NCBI GenBank assembly: GCA_965231925.1
Contig: OZ246894.1
Location: 4,278,001-4,342,000, forward strand
Reading direction: 5' to 3'
DNA from: Poriferisodalis sp965231925
GTDB lineage: Bacteria; Actinomycetota; Acidimicrobiia; Acidimicrobiales; Poriferisodalaceae
DNA: 64,000 nucleotides
In this document: positions 34,437 to 43,658 of the stretch, one piece after another
Position numbering within the stretch: the stretch's first letter is position 1
How the letters are laid out: each line of letters begins with the position of its first letter
Translations under genes and position numbers: made by a program
The notes under the pieces: model-generated
Seen by the model: the letters and a program-made list of their open reading frames with translations, nothing else
The model's database searches: none
Told to the model about the DNA's origin: nothing

Positions 34437-35507
34437 TCAGTCAATCCATCCGTACCACTCGCCGGTGGGAGTGCCGTCATCTTTCAGCCGCTGCGAGCAG
34501 CTGTTGGCGGCGCCCCCTGCGAAGCAGGCGTCGGAGTCGGGGAACGGCCCGAGGTGGCCGAGCGGACGCAGGTACGTCGTCTCGTCTGTGCTGAGCCGCC
34601 CGGAGTCGCGCGCCTCCTGCAGCACCGCAGGCGCATAGCGGGACACGTCTACGGGCTCGCGGACGGCGAGCGGCTCGCCGGTACTCGGGTTCACACCGTG
34701 AATGTTCAGCGGGTTGTTGGAGTACCCGCCGTCCTCATCGACCCAATCGTCTCCGGTGCACCTGCCATAGAAGTAGTCAGCCCACGCAGCGCATCCGGCG
34801 GGAGGCGTGTTGTTCCTCAGCAGCGCCTTGACCTGAGGGCTCGCGTCATCACGCAGAGGACCGGGCACGTACGGCGGCGAAACCGGCGGCGTCCGGGGGG
34901 TCACCTCGCTATAGAGGACCGTGTGGTCAACGCTCAGAGATGGCGTATCGACGGCAACGCGTATCCGGATTGCGTCCCCCTCGCTGTCATAACTGCCTCG
35001 ATAGAGCCACACCGGAATGCTGCCGTCGACGTCCTCGGGCCACATCTGGATCACAGGCGGGCGCTCGACGGTGGTCGAGAAGGTGTGCGTTGTGTCGACG
35101 AGCGTAACCGTCGTGCTGAACGTGCGCTCGAATCCGCACTCGCGCACGACCCCATCGCGAGTGAACGACGTCCTCGTCGTGGTGTCCACGTCACGGCACA
35201 CGAGCTGCTCCTCGGTGTCGTCGCCGCGACTTCAATGCGCCGTCAAGTCCACATCGTGACCAGCGGTGTCGATGACCAGTGCGCAATATCCGTGGTCGTT
35301 CCACGGCTGCATGTGCTCCGGGCACGGCCGCAGCCCGCGTGGCTCTTCGGTTTCCGGGGAGATCGACAGGGCCGTCTGAGCGCCCGCACTCATTGCAGGC
35401 AGCGCCAAAAAGACAACTAGCGCCGCGATCGCAGCAATTCCCCACGAACGATGGCTGGCCGATACTTGTCGGAGAGCAGAATTCAAAGCCATATGAGAAT
35501 CTACCAC
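34437..35507 (-). pseudogene. Secreted protein gene interrupted by an in-frame TGA
   Basis: One reading frame of 356 codons is split by a single TGA at 35232-35234. The 5' part (35232-35507, 91 aa) has a signal peptide (SWGIAAIAALVVFLALPAMSAGAQT) and ends CALVIDTAGHDVDLTAH. Directly after the stop, the same frame continues SRGDDTEEQLVCRDVDTTTR and runs to 34437 with no signal peptide of its own. No domain is recognised; several Cys residues and a C-terminal NNPLNIHGVNPSTGEPL / GEWYGWID region suggest an extracellular protein. A nonsense mutation or a sequence error is the simplest reading. Confidence 0.75.
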
Positions 35508-35691
35508 CTACCCCCGGTGCCCGCAAGGGCCGCGCGAGGCAACGATCGAGGTGCTCGGGAGGGGCGGCAGCCCCGACGCCATGCGCGGGACGGCGTTTCC
35601 AATCACGCAAGCGTCTGCTGGCGCTGCGCTGGCCAGCATGCTCGAGGTCAAACCCAGTGGCATCGATCGCTCAACGCCGGGCCATCCGGAC

Positions 35692-38600
35692 TCAACCGCC
35701 CGGTTCGCCGGACGCGTCGGCATCGCCCAGCCAGTGCTTTGCGAGCACGTAAACCGGTCGGGTCAGCAGATCGAAGACATCGAGCGTGCCGAGCAAGTCG
35801 TCGCGGAACCACGGCAGCGTCTCGGTGACCGCATCGGCGAGCGCCCCGTAACGGCCGCGGTAGCCCATCAGCACTGACCGCATCGACGGTGCACGCAGTC
35901 GCTCGACGAAGCGGCAATGCAACAGCGTCAGCCCGGTGGCCATTCCGTCCTTGGTCTCGGGAATGTGGAGCACCGTGCGGCCGTCGCTGCCGCGGGCCAC
36001 GGTGACTTCGCGTTCGTACGCAGCACGGTGCTTGCTGCCGCGTAGCTGCGGGTTGGTCACCGTGCGCGACTCGACGCCGAGTGCCGTGCCGCCGCGGTCG
36101 GTCAGCCAGATAGTGACCTCAGGGCTGCTGGCAGAAGCCACGTCTCCCTCGATGCGATAGCGCGACCAGCCCGTGGCCTCGGCCACAGCCGGGTCAAGCG
36201 CCGCCAGCGTGCGCAAGGCCGCGTACGAGAGCCGATCCCTCGGTGCGCCGGCTTCGAGCGCTGCTGCCACCAGCATGGAGTCGAGAAGTGTCTCGTCGGC
36301 TCGCGAGATGCCGACCGTGACGGTCTTGGCCTGATGCTTGATGGTATCGACCGGCCGGGTGAGTTCGTCGATGGCGAGGTTCAGCGCATCGGTGAGGTCG
36401 TCGATGACGACCGAGGGCAGCCCCACCTTGCCGATATCCGCCTGGTACATCTCCAGCGGCGCGATGCCGGCGGCGTACCGCAGCACCGCTCCGAGGCGCG
36501 CCGCAGTTCCCGCCCGCAGGTGACCGTCATAGCTGCCTGCACGCACACCGTCCCGGAAGCGATTGGCCGGGGCGCGCAGGCGCTCCGCCAGCACGGCGAG
36601 CAAGTCCACCTCGCGGCCTGCGGCCGCGAGCGATGCGTCAGTGCTGTTTGCAGCCGCTAGCAGCGATTCCGTGGTGGCTCGCATCTCGCGCAGCGGATCG
36701 GCAAGTGCGTCAATCGTCAGCGCCGCCTCGTACCCATACAGATGACCAGCAGCCGTGGCCAGCAGGAAGTCCACCGCTGGATGCACGGCAGGAACCTCCA
36801 GCAGCTCAGCGGCAGCGTCGAAGCGCCCCGTGCCAGCGGAAGCCACCACGATCGGCGTCGCCCGGTGCGCCCGGTAGATCGCCACCTCCTTCGCAGCATC
36901 GTCGGCGACAGAGCCCACCAGGCCCGTCGCGCACACCCAGATGAGCGGCTCGCACGAGAGGTCGATGTGCTTCTTGTCTTCGGTGCCGTCCTCGGCGACG
37001 GCGTGATAGCAGACCTCAGACAGCTTGATCCTGATCTCACGTGAAGCGATCCGGTTCGCACCATTTCCCACCACGGCCCAATGGCGGTGAGCTCCCACGT
37101 GGCGCCGGGCGATCCGGGCGATCTCGTCGCGCGAGGCGAACACCGATTCGAGTGCGCTGGGCAGCTTGCCCAGCGCACCGAGCAAGTCGCTGACGGCACT
37201 GGCCGTCGCAGCGTCGTCGGGACGGATGTCGGCAGCGATGGCAGCGGCGAGCAATGCGCACGCCGCAACCTGTGCATAGAACGCCTTGGTGGACGCCACC
37301 GACATCTCCACGTCGCGGCCGTCGGAGGTGTAGAGCACGCCGTCAGCCCGGTCGGTCAGGTCGCTGCCGCGCCGGTTGACGATGGCGACCACCGCAGCGC
37401 CCCGAGCGCGAGCGAGATCTACCGTGCGATTGGTGTCGGTCGTCGTGCCGGACTGGCTGACTGCCACAACCAGCGTGTCGGACAGGTCGGCGTGCAACCC
37501 GAAACCGCTGAACTCGGTCGCCAGGGGCGCCGACACTTCCAGGCTGCGGAGTGCGCGCGATGGCGCCAGCAGGGTCTCGAAGAAGTGCGGGAGCGCCGAC
37601 GCCGCGGCAGCGGCCGTGCCCTGGCCGATGGCAACAATCCGACGGATGGAGCCGTCCCGCAGCCGCGACCGAACATCGGCGGGCAGAGCGTCGGGCCCGA
37701 GCCGGGCGTGCCGCATTGGTCCGGCTGTCTCAATACGGCCACGCAATGTGGCTGTCTCAATACGGCCACGCAATGTGGCCTGGAGCGACCTGGGCGCCTC
37801 GCCGATCTCCTTGAGCAGGAAGTGAGGGTGGTCGCCCCGGTCGATGTCACGGGTGGTGACCTCGGCGGTGACGACATCGCCCGCTTCGACGGGCAGCTCA
37901 GTGCCGTCGTAGGAGAAACACCGGAGGGCAGCGAACTCGGGCGCGGCCCACTTGCCCTCGACTGGTGCGCTCGGCGTGCCGACCAACATGATCTGACCGC
38001 GGCTGCCCACGGGGTTCGCCGGATCGGACGGGGTCTCGCCATCTAGGCGGACGTAGTGACGGCATTCGGTGACCAAGCCGTACGGCTCACTGGCCACGAC
38101 ATATGCCCCGTCCGTTGCGCCCACGTACAGCGCCTGCCCGCTCCCCCGCAGCGCCAACGCCACCACATCGGGCATCTCCGAGACATGCGCTGCGATCGCT
38201 ACCGAGCCCTCGAAGCTGCTGACGGCATCAGCGAAGGCTTGCCGCAGCTGCTCCGACTTCTCTGTGCTTGGCGATTTCGCTGCACGGTCGCGCGTCGCGG
38301 CGAGAGCCTGGCCCACCATCGTGGGGATGACCTTTGCATCGGTAGTGATTTCCGGCGCAATAGAGAGGCGCCGCTGCGCGATCAGGTCGGCGTAGTTGTC
38401 TACGTCCCCGTTCAGCACAGCAGCAACGTGCGCGCTGTTGACGTTCGGACCAGCAGCATGAGAACCGCTGAGCGTCGCATCCCACGCATCGAGCGGATGG
38501 GTGTTCGGCACCGAGACGATCCCGATGCTGGCCCAGCGCGTGTGCCCCAGCACCACCACTTCGGCGGCCTCAGCGCACAGAGCCCAGCGAAGCAGGCTGT

Positions 38601-39348
38601 CCTGCCGAATCTGTGACCGCAGGGCGGCGGAGTTGTCGCCCAACTCGCCGATCTCCGAGGCGGTCTTGTAGACGAAGGCGAGGCCGTCGGGAGTGTTCCG
38701 CACCGCGCCAGTGCCAAAGAGCGGATCGGCCAGACGTCCGCTGAGCGAACCCGCTGCTCCTTGGGTGGCATCGGCTTCGACATGTGCTCCCCGCACGAAC
38801 ACCTGCAGCCCGGCAGAATCCCGCCCTCGAACCTCGAGCCGGTCAAGTGCCGACAGCGCCACCTGGATCGACCAGAGTCCTCCTGCAGCCGCCGGTGGGG
38901 GTGTACCGCCCCAGAGCCCGACCACTTCCCGGGCCATGCGCAGGCGATCTCGTCGCAGCGCGAACGAATGGTCCTTCAGTTCGCCCAGCGCCACGAAGAT
39001 GCGCTCAACGTGTGCGCCCGCTTCGACGGCGCCGTCGATCTCAGCGATGTGTGCATCAACTTGCGCCAGAGCGGCTTCGATGTCCAGCACGCACTTGGCG
39101 TCTTCGACCAGCAAGCGGACGCCTGGCAGCGACCGCAGTGCCTCGTCGGCCTCCCGCAGCACGCCTGCGGCGGCTTCGAGCTGAGCGGCGAATTCAGCAC
39201 CGGCGGCGGGAGCACTGTCGGCCGGAGCACTGGCGACGATTGCATCAGCCAGCAGCGCCCCGGCGTCGATCAGCCGCCCTACGACGGCTGACGCTTCCAG
39301 AGCGTCCCGGTCGTCACGGCGGCCGATGACAGCCACGATCCCGCACAC
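35692..39348 (-). CDS. Very large GlmS-like amidotransferase/SIS-domain protein
   Basis: Protein of 1218 aa, twice the size of GlmS (about 610). The GTG at 39348 puts Cys2 (VCGIVAVIG) at the N-terminus, as needed for a class II glutamine amidotransferase. The next GlmS block, LEVRGRDSAG, comes only at residue 171, after about 145 helical residues that GlmS lacks; then GHTRWAS and LNGDVDNYADL follow. Two SIS domains come next (GQGTAAAAASAL, SQSGTTTDTNRTVDLARARG, STKAFYAQVA; then VVGNGANRIASREIRIKLSEVCYHAVAEDGTEDKKH). The last 330 or so residues are unassigned, and the GlmS C-terminal KSVTVE is absent. Its place beside glmM suggests it supplies glucosamine-6-phosphate (inference). Confidence 0.85.
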   Translation of the reverse strand: MCGIVAVIGRRDDRDALEASAVVGRLIDAGALLADAIVASAPADSAPAAGAEFAAQLEAAAGVLREADEALRSLPGVRLLVEDAKCVLDIEAALAQVDAHIAEIDGAVEAGAHVERIFVALGELKDHSFALRRDRLRMAREVVGLWGGTPPPAAAGGLWSIQVALSALDRLEVRGRDSAGLQVFVRGAHVEADATQGAAGSLSGRLADPLFGTGAVRNTPDGLAFVYKTASEIGELGDNSAALRSQIRQDSLLRWALCAEAAEVVVLGHTRWASIGIVSVPNTHPLDAWDATLSGSHAAGPNVNSAHVAAVLNGDVDNYADLIAQRRLSIAPEITTDAKVIPTMVGQALAATRDRAAKSPSTEKSEQLRQAFADAVSSFEGSVAIAAHVSEMPDVVALALRGSGQALYVGATDGAYVVASEPYGLVTECRHYVRLDGETPSDPANPVGSRGQIMLVGTPSAPVEGKWAAPEFAALRCFSYDGTELPVEAGDVVTAEVTTRDIDRGDHPHFLLKEIGEAPRSLQATLRGRIETATLRGRIETAGPMRHARLGPDALPADVRSRLRDGSIRRIVAIGQGTAAAAASALPHFFETLLAPSRALRSLEVSAPLATEFSGFGLHADLSDTLVVAVSQSGTTTDTNRTVDLARARGAAVVAIVNRRGSDLTDRADGVLYTSDGRDVEMSVASTKAFYAQVAACALLAAAIAADIRPDDAATASAVSDLLGALGKLPSALESVFASRDEIARIARRHVGAHRHWAVVGNGANRIASREIRIKLSEVCYHAVAEDGTEDKKHIDLSCEPLIWVCATGLVGSVADDAAKEVAIYRAHRATPIVVASAGTGRFDAAAELLEVPAVHPAVDFLLATAAGHLYGYEAALTIDALADPLREMRATTESLLAAANSTDASLAAAGREVDLLAVLAERLRAPANRFRDGVRAGSYDGHLRAGTAARLGAVLRYAAGIAPLEMYQADIGKVGLPSVVIDDLTDALNLAIDELTRPVDTIKHQAKTVTVGISRADETLLDSMLVAAALEAGAPRDRLSYAALRTLAALDPAVAEATGWSRYRIEGDVASASSPEVTIWLTDRGGTALGVESRTVTNPQLRGSKHRAAYEREVTVARGSDGRTVLHIPETKDGMATGLTLLHCRFVERLRAPSMRSVLMGYRGRYGALADAVTETLPWFRDDLLGTLDVFDLLTRPVYVLAKHWLGDADASGEPGG
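37723..37776 (-). repeat. Perfect 27-bp tandem duplication
   Basis: Two identical 27-bp units (37723-37749 and 37750-37776) encode ATLRGRIET twice in the linker between the amidotransferase and first SIS domains of the GlmS-like protein. The lack of any difference points to a recent event. Confidence 0.95.
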
Positions 39349-39382
39349 AACAGCGAGGGTACCGAGCACCCGACAGGCGCCG

Positions 39383-39480
39383 GAGGCGAAGCCGGGGCCC
39401 GAGCGGCCCGTGAGCGCAGCGAACAAGAGCGGATAACAACATGTGTGCCAAGCGGAAGGTCTGCCTCGGCGCGCATCCCA
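39383..39480 (+). repeat. Dispersed repeat, copy B (upstream of the GlmS-like gene)
   Basis: It shares GAGGCGAAGCCG, GGCCCGAGCGGCCCGTGAGC and CAGCGAACAAGAGCGG with copy C. Its right end (GCGCGCATCCCA and ATGATTCGAG just beyond) matches copy A. It sits in the leader of the GlmS-like gene, about 35 bp from its start, and before the divergent dioxygenase gene. Confidence 0.85.
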
Positions 39481-39564
39481 TGATTCGAGTGCGTCGCCTC
39501 TGGCGGCGGGGGTGGGGGATGCGTGATTAGATAGGTGAGCCTGCTCACAAAAGGGGGAATCACC

Positions 39565-40488
39565 ATGGCCATCACTGGAGTCATGCGAGCCGGGTACGTC
39601 CAGATCCGCTGCACCGACGTGGAATCGTCCATCGTCCACTACCGCGATCGCGTCGGTCTGTCGGTTGTCGGAACCGGCGATGACGGGCGTGTCTACCTCA
39701 AGGCGTACGACGAGTTCGATCACCACAGCATCGTCCTGCGGCCCGCCGACGAGCCCGGCATGGACTTCATGGGCTTCAAGGTGCGCAACGACGAAGATCT
39801 GACCGAACTCACCGACAAGCTCTACAACCATGGCGTGCAGGTCGACCACCTCGAGCCGGGTTCACAGCCCACGCTCGGGCGAGTCGTCAGCTTCACCATC
39901 CCGGCGGGCCACACCATCCACCTCTATTCGGAGATGGGGATGGCCGAGCGGACACCTCCGCTGCACAACCCTGACGTCTGGGACGAAGAGCCCCGAGGCA
40001 TGCGGGCCACGCGCATGGACCACTGCCTGCTGTACGGGCCGAATATCGCGGAGACCGTCGACTTGTTCACTGAGGTGCTGGGCTTCGAGCTGTCCGAGGT
40101 GGTGATCGCCCCCGACGGCTCATACATCGCGCCGTTCCTGACCTGTGCCAGCAAAGCTCACGACGTGGCATTCGTTCACAACGACGAACCGGGCATCTTC
40201 CATCATGTGTCGTTCTATTTGGAGAGCTGGAACGACGTCGCGCACGCAGGCGACGTGATGAGCCGGTACGACATCCCCGTCGACATCGGCCCGACCCGGC
40301 ACGGCATCACCCGCGGCCAGACGATCTACTTCTGGGATCCGTCGGGCAACCGCAACGAAGTGTTCTCGGGCGGGTACATCTACTTCCCGGACAATCCCCG
40401 TCGGACCTGGGATGCCGAGCAACTCGGCAAGGGCGTGTTCTACGTCGACCGCCGGCTCAACGAGGCGTTTCTCAACGTCTACACCTGA
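39565..40488 (+). CDS. Catechol 2,3-dioxygenase (extradiol, type I)
   Basis: Two-domain vicinal-oxygen-chelate enzyme that opens catechols next to the hydroxyl pair. At 307 aa it is the same length as XylE. The iron ligands fall at the XylE positions: His153 (MDHCLLYG), His214 (FHHVSFYLE) and Glu265 (GNRNEVFSGG), and the acid/base residues His199, His246 and Tyr255 are also present. The ATG at 39565 has GGGGGA upstream; an earlier ATG at 39535 would add ten residues. No other meta-pathway genes adjoin it; the Rieske gene and the RraA-like gene are far away in the window. Confidence 0.95.
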   Translation: MAITGVMRAGYVQIRCTDVESSIVHYRDRVGLSVVGTGDDGRVYLKAYDEFDHHSIVLRPADEPGMDFMGFKVRNDEDLTELTDKLYNHGVQVDHLEPGSQPTLGRVVSFTIPAGHTIHLYSEMGMAERTPPLHNPDVWDEEPRGMRATRMDHCLLYGPNIAETVDLFTEVLGFELSEVVIAPDGSYIAPFLTCASKAHDVAFVHNDEPGIFHHVSFYLESWNDVAHAGDVMSRYDIPVDIGPTRHGITRGQTIYFWDPSGNRNEVFSGGYIYFPDNPRRTWDAEQLGKGVFYVDRRLNEAFLNVYT

Positions 40489-40642
40489 TCCGGCGCGGCA
40501 TCGTTCGCGCATCCGCATCCGGTCGTGATGCTCGATCTGAATCTCGGGAAAAATGGGCGCGCCTACCAGGGGGGCTGCCTCCCAGAGGCAAGCTCCACGG
40601 GACGACGATTCCGCCTGCAATGCCCATCGCTATGCTGAGTGC

Positions 40643-40900
40643 ATGACACAATTGGTGACGCGGCTGGATGACGAGCTGCTGTCTCGCTTGGATGCGCTGG
40701 TTGAAAGCGGTGAGGTCGCTTCCCGATCCGAAGCAGTACGCACTGCGCTCGAGCAGATGCTCGAAGAACGCCAACGGCGACTGGTGGCGGAGGCCACCGT
40801 GAACGCCTACCGGCGCTTGCCCCAGACCGAAGAAGAACTGCGCTGGGCAGATGCGGGCGCAAGGGAGATGATCGCAGAAGAGCCGTGGGAGCGCTGGTGA
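40643..40900 (+). CDS. Ribbon-helix-helix antitoxin (MazE-type partner)
   Basis: Protein of 85 aa. The N-terminal half is a ribbon-helix-helix DNA-binding domain: MTQLVTRLDDELLSRLDALVESGEVASRSEAVRTALEQML. The acidic, Trp-containing C-terminus (EELRWADAGAREMIAEEPWERW) would bind the toxin. The TGA overlaps the GTG of the toxin gene by 4 nt. With the toxin it forms a small cassette between the dioxygenase and the glmM block. Confidence 0.9.
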   Translation: MTQLVTRLDDELLSRLDALVESGEVASRSEAVRTALEQMLEERQRRLVAEATVNAYRRLPQTEEELRWADAGAREMIAEEPWERW

Positions 40901-41205
40901 CTCCGTTGCAATGCGAAATCTGGTGGGCGGAGAGCGAGGACAAGACTCGACCGGTGCTGGTGGTGACCCGCAACGAGGCCATCGGCGTGCTCGACGCGAT
41001 CATGGTCGCCCCGATCACCAGAACGGTGCGCGACATCTCCACCGAAGTCTCGCTGGGCGCCGACGACGGGTTGGCGCAAGCCTGCGCGGCAAACTTCGAC
41101 AACTTGCAGCTGGTTCGCAAGTCGCATCTCGTCGATCGTGTGAGTGCCATACCGCACCGTCGCCACGAAGTCTGCGCGGCCCTGGCAGCGGTGGCCGGCT
41201 GCTGA
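40897..41205 (+). CDS. mazF: MazF/PemK-type mRNA interferase
   Basis: Toxin of 102 aa in the CcdB/PemK fold. CEIWWAESEDKTRPVLVVTRNEAI holds the conserved Arg, and VAPITRTVRDISTEVSLGADDGL holds the other catalytic stretch. MazF enzymes cut single-stranded RNA at short specific sites. GTG at 40897 (GTGA overlap with the antitoxin) is preferred over 40885, which would add four residues inside the antitoxin gene. Confidence 0.92.
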   Translation: MTPLQCEIWWAESEDKTRPVLVVTRNEAIGVLDAIMVAPITRTVRDISTEVSLGADDGLAQACAANFDNLQLVRKSHLVDRVSAIPHRRHEVCAALAAVAGC

Positions 41206-41233
41206 GCGAGCCGGTGTCAAGCGGCGCCTGCGG

Positions 41234-41713
41234 CTAGGAGAGCGGTTCGTAGTAACCGGAGATGAACACGTGGCCGTCGTGGGGCACGGCCCAGACATGC
41301 TTGCGTTCGACTTCATTGTTCGCGGGACTGACAAAGGTGAAGCTGACCCACGCGGGATTGCCGCTGGCGACGCTGTCGCGGATGGCCTCAGTTGCCGGCG
41401 TGCCGTCGTCGACAACGACGGACTCCGCAATGGTCCCGGTGAGATCCGGACGGAAGGGATGGGTCAGCACGAGGTTGTCGGGGTCGAGGATCACCACGTA
41501 GAATTCGCCGTCGATCGAGGCCGGATCGTCGTAGTGGGCGACGGTGGAGTCAAGGCCATCGGCTTCGTACCTGTCGATGGCGGCAGCGACATGGGTGACC
41601 GCGAGGGCCGCCTCGTGCGGCTCGGAATCGTTGCCGCAGCTTGCGGCAATCGCGAGCATGCCGATAGCCGCGACAATGCGAAGAACCCTGTTGCTCTGCG
41701 TTCGCTTGCTCAT
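41234..41713 (-). CDS. Lipoprotein with Cache-like sensor domain
   Basis: Lipoprotein of 159 aa: signal peptide with a lipobox LAIAASC, lipidated Cys26. The mature part (AAIDRYEADGLDSTVAHYDDPASIDGEFYVVILDPDNLVLTHPFRPDLTG, then AWVSFTFVSP and KHVWAVPHDGHVFISGYY) looks like a single Cache domain of the type that binds small ligands. There is no transmembrane signalling domain attached. It lies 46 nt upstream of the convergently oriented... no, on the same strand as and just downstream of glmM, but a functional link is not evident. Confidence 0.7.
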   Translation of the reverse strand: MSKRTQSNRVLRIVAAIGMLAIAASCGNDSEPHEAALAVTHVAAAIDRYEADGLDSTVAHYDDPASIDGEFYVVILDPDNLVLTHPFRPDLTGTIAESVVVDDGTPATEAIRDSVASGNPAWVSFTFVSPANNEVERKHVWAVPHDGHVFISGYYEPLS

Positions 41714-41759
41714 GTGTTCCTCCGATGCGCAGGTTCGTCGGTGCCGTCGTGACAGTCAA

Positions 41760-43205
41760 CTACCCGGCGCCTGCCAGCCGCACCAGCTCGGCCAAACGGT
41801 CTGCGAGGTCTGCCGCCTCGCGCTCTGTCGGCGCCTCGACCATGATGCGGATCACCGGCTCGGTGCCGCTCACACGCACCAGTACCCGCACGTCGGGACC
41901 TGCCCTGCCAGCGATGTCGTCGATCGCGCGACGGTTCCCCGCATCGAGCAACCCCGTCTCCGCCGATACGTTGAGGAGCACCTGCGGCGCACTGCGCATG
42001 GCCGCGTCGGCGAGCGCGGCACTGCTCGACGTTTCGCCGCGGCGCGACACCAAGTCGGCGAGGTGCACTGCACTGCGCAGCCCGTCGCCGGTGGTGGCCT
42101 CGTTCCGGAACACGACATGGCCTGACTGCTCGCCGCCGAGACTGTGGCCGCCTGTGTCCAGTGCTTCGAGCACCGCACGGTCCCCTACTGCGGTCTCGAC
42201 CACCTCGATGCCTGCTGCGGCCATCGCTCGGCGCAGCCCCAGGTTGGACATGACGGTCACGACGAGCGTGTTGCCCGCTAGCTCCCCGCGTTCGGCCAGG
42301 TCGACGGCAAACAGCGCCATCTGGCGGTCACCGTCGACGACCTGCCCGTCGCTGTCCACAGCGATCAGCCGGTCGCCATCCCCATCGAATGCCAGGCCGA
42401 TGTCGGCGCCGACATCGCGGACCGCTGATTGCAGCGCACCGGGGCTCACCGATCCGCATCCGTCGTTGATGTTGCGCCCGTCGGGCTCACAGAACCGCGT
42501 CGTGACCTGCGCCCCCAATTGCCGCAACACTGCGGGCGCCAGCAATGCGCTTGCGCCGTTCGCGCCGTCCACCACCACATGCAAGCCTTCGAGCGTTCGG
42601 CCGTCGATGGCCTCGCTCAACGACGCCGCATAAGCAGCCAGCACACCCCGCAGCACACCCGTCGACGCTGCGCAGTCTGCTGCTTGGTCGGCGGCGGTGC
42701 CTGCTGCACCATGCCTGGCGGCTTCGATGGCAGGTTCGGTGCCGAGGCCGACCAGCCGCCTGCGTGCCATATCCATCGACGACGGTCGGTCGCCGTGCGT
42801 CAGCCCCAGATCATCGAGGCACTGAGATACCGCCGACTGCTCGGCGTCGCTGAGCTTGATGCCCCCCGCAGCAAACAGCTTGACGCCGTTGTCATGCCAC
42901 GGATTGTGAGAGGCCGAGACCATCGCTCCGGCGGTGTCGAGGTGCTGCGCTGCGAACGCAACGACCGGCGTGGAAACGACTCCGAGTTCGAGTACCTCAG
43001 CGCCCATCGCGCGCAGGCCCGCAACCAGTGCTCGCGTCAATGCAGGCGACGACTCGCGTGTGTCGCGTCCGACCACCCAGCGGGCAAAACCGTCGCTTGC
43101 GAAGAGTGCCCTATTGGCAGCACGCCCGATGGCATGGGCGACGACTTCGTCGAGTTCTTCGAACGCCAGCCCTCGAACGCCGTCGGTTCCGAAGGTGGGG
43201 TCCAC
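41760..43205 (-). CDS. glmM: Phosphoglucosamine mutase
   Basis: Interconverts glucosamine-6-P and glucosamine-1-P for UDP-GlcNAc synthesis. It starts MDPTFGTDGVRGLAFEELD, carries the phosphoserine loop TAGAMVSASHNPWHDNGVK, the Mg loop FDGDGDRLIAVD, the sugar loop GGEQSGHVVF and the C-terminal phosphate site VRVSGTEPVIRIMVE. Length of 481 aa is slightly more than usual, with extra residues around KASTGVLRG-like positions 160-180. It follows rpsI by 7 nt, as in many actinobacteria. Confidence 0.98.
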   Translation of the reverse strand: MDPTFGTDGVRGLAFEELDEVVAHAIGRAANRALFASDGFARWVVGRDTRESSPALTRALVAGLRAMGAEVLELGVVSTPVVAFAAQHLDTAGAMVSASHNPWHDNGVKLFAAGGIKLSDAEQSAVSQCLDDLGLTHGDRPSSMDMARRRLVGLGTEPAIEAARHGAAGTAADQAADCAASTGVLRGVLAAYAASLSEAIDGRTLEGLHVVVDGANGASALLAPAVLRQLGAQVTTRFCEPDGRNINDGCGSVSPGALQSAVRDVGADIGLAFDGDGDRLIAVDSDGQVVDGDRQMALFAVDLAERGELAGNTLVVTVMSNLGLRRAMAAAGIEVVETAVGDRAVLEALDTGGHSLGGEQSGHVVFRNEATTGDGLRSAVHLADLVSRRGETSSSAALADAAMRSAPQVLLNVSAETGLLDAGNRRAIDDIAGRAGPDVRVLVRVSGTEPVIRIMVEAPTEREAADLADRLAELVRLAGAG

Positions 43206-43212
43206 GCCGGGT

Positions 43213-43605
43213 TTAGCGCTTGGAGTACTGGGGCGCCTTGCGGGCCTTCTTGAGGCCGTACTTCTTGGATTCCTTCTTGCGGTCGTCGCGGTGGAGCATG
43301 CCGGCGGACTTCAGCGTCGGCCGCACTTCGGAATCGAGCACCAGCAGCGAACGGGCGATGCCCAAGCGCAGAGCGCCGGCCTGGCCTGCCACGCCGCCGC
43401 CGTCCACGGTGGCAGAAACGTCATAGGACTCGACAGACTCGGTGAGACGCAGCGGCTCGGTGATCTCCATGCGGTGCACCGACGAGGTGAAGTATTCGTC
43501 GAACGGGCGTCCATTCACCAAGATGTTGCCGCTGCCGGGCAGGAATCTCACCCGGGCGACGGCGCGCTTGCGGCGGCCAGTGGTCTGCGTCAACGGAACG
43601 GGCAC
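43213..43605 (-). CDS. rpsI: Ribosomal protein S9
   Basis: Small-subunit protein uS9 of 130 aa: TTGRRKRAVARVRFLPGSGNILVNGRPFDEYF, and the C-terminal tail KYGLKKARKAPQYSKR that reaches the P-site tRNA. It follows rplM by 53 nt. Confidence 0.99.
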   Translation of the reverse strand: MPVPLTQTTGRRKRAVARVRFLPGSGNILVNGRPFDEYFTSSVHRMEITEPLRLTESVESYDVSATVDGGGVAGQAGALRLGIARSLLVLDSEVRPTLKSAGMLHRDDRKKESKKYGLKKARKAPQYSKR

Positions 43606-43658
43606 GAAATCGGGATCCTTCTGGTCGGCTTGCGAATGCGGCGTGAAGGGCGTCGGCC

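Noticed and set aside
32483..34594. A 703-residue plus-strand frame over nnrD and acpS
   Set aside because: Antisense to two well-supported genes; compositionally typical of a shadow frame. It is of use only because it crosses repeat copies A and D.
35232..35234. Selenocysteine codon in the secreted protein
   Set aside because: No SECIS-like stem-loop was recognised, the residue is not in a redox motif, and no selenium genes are in the window. A nonsense change is simpler.
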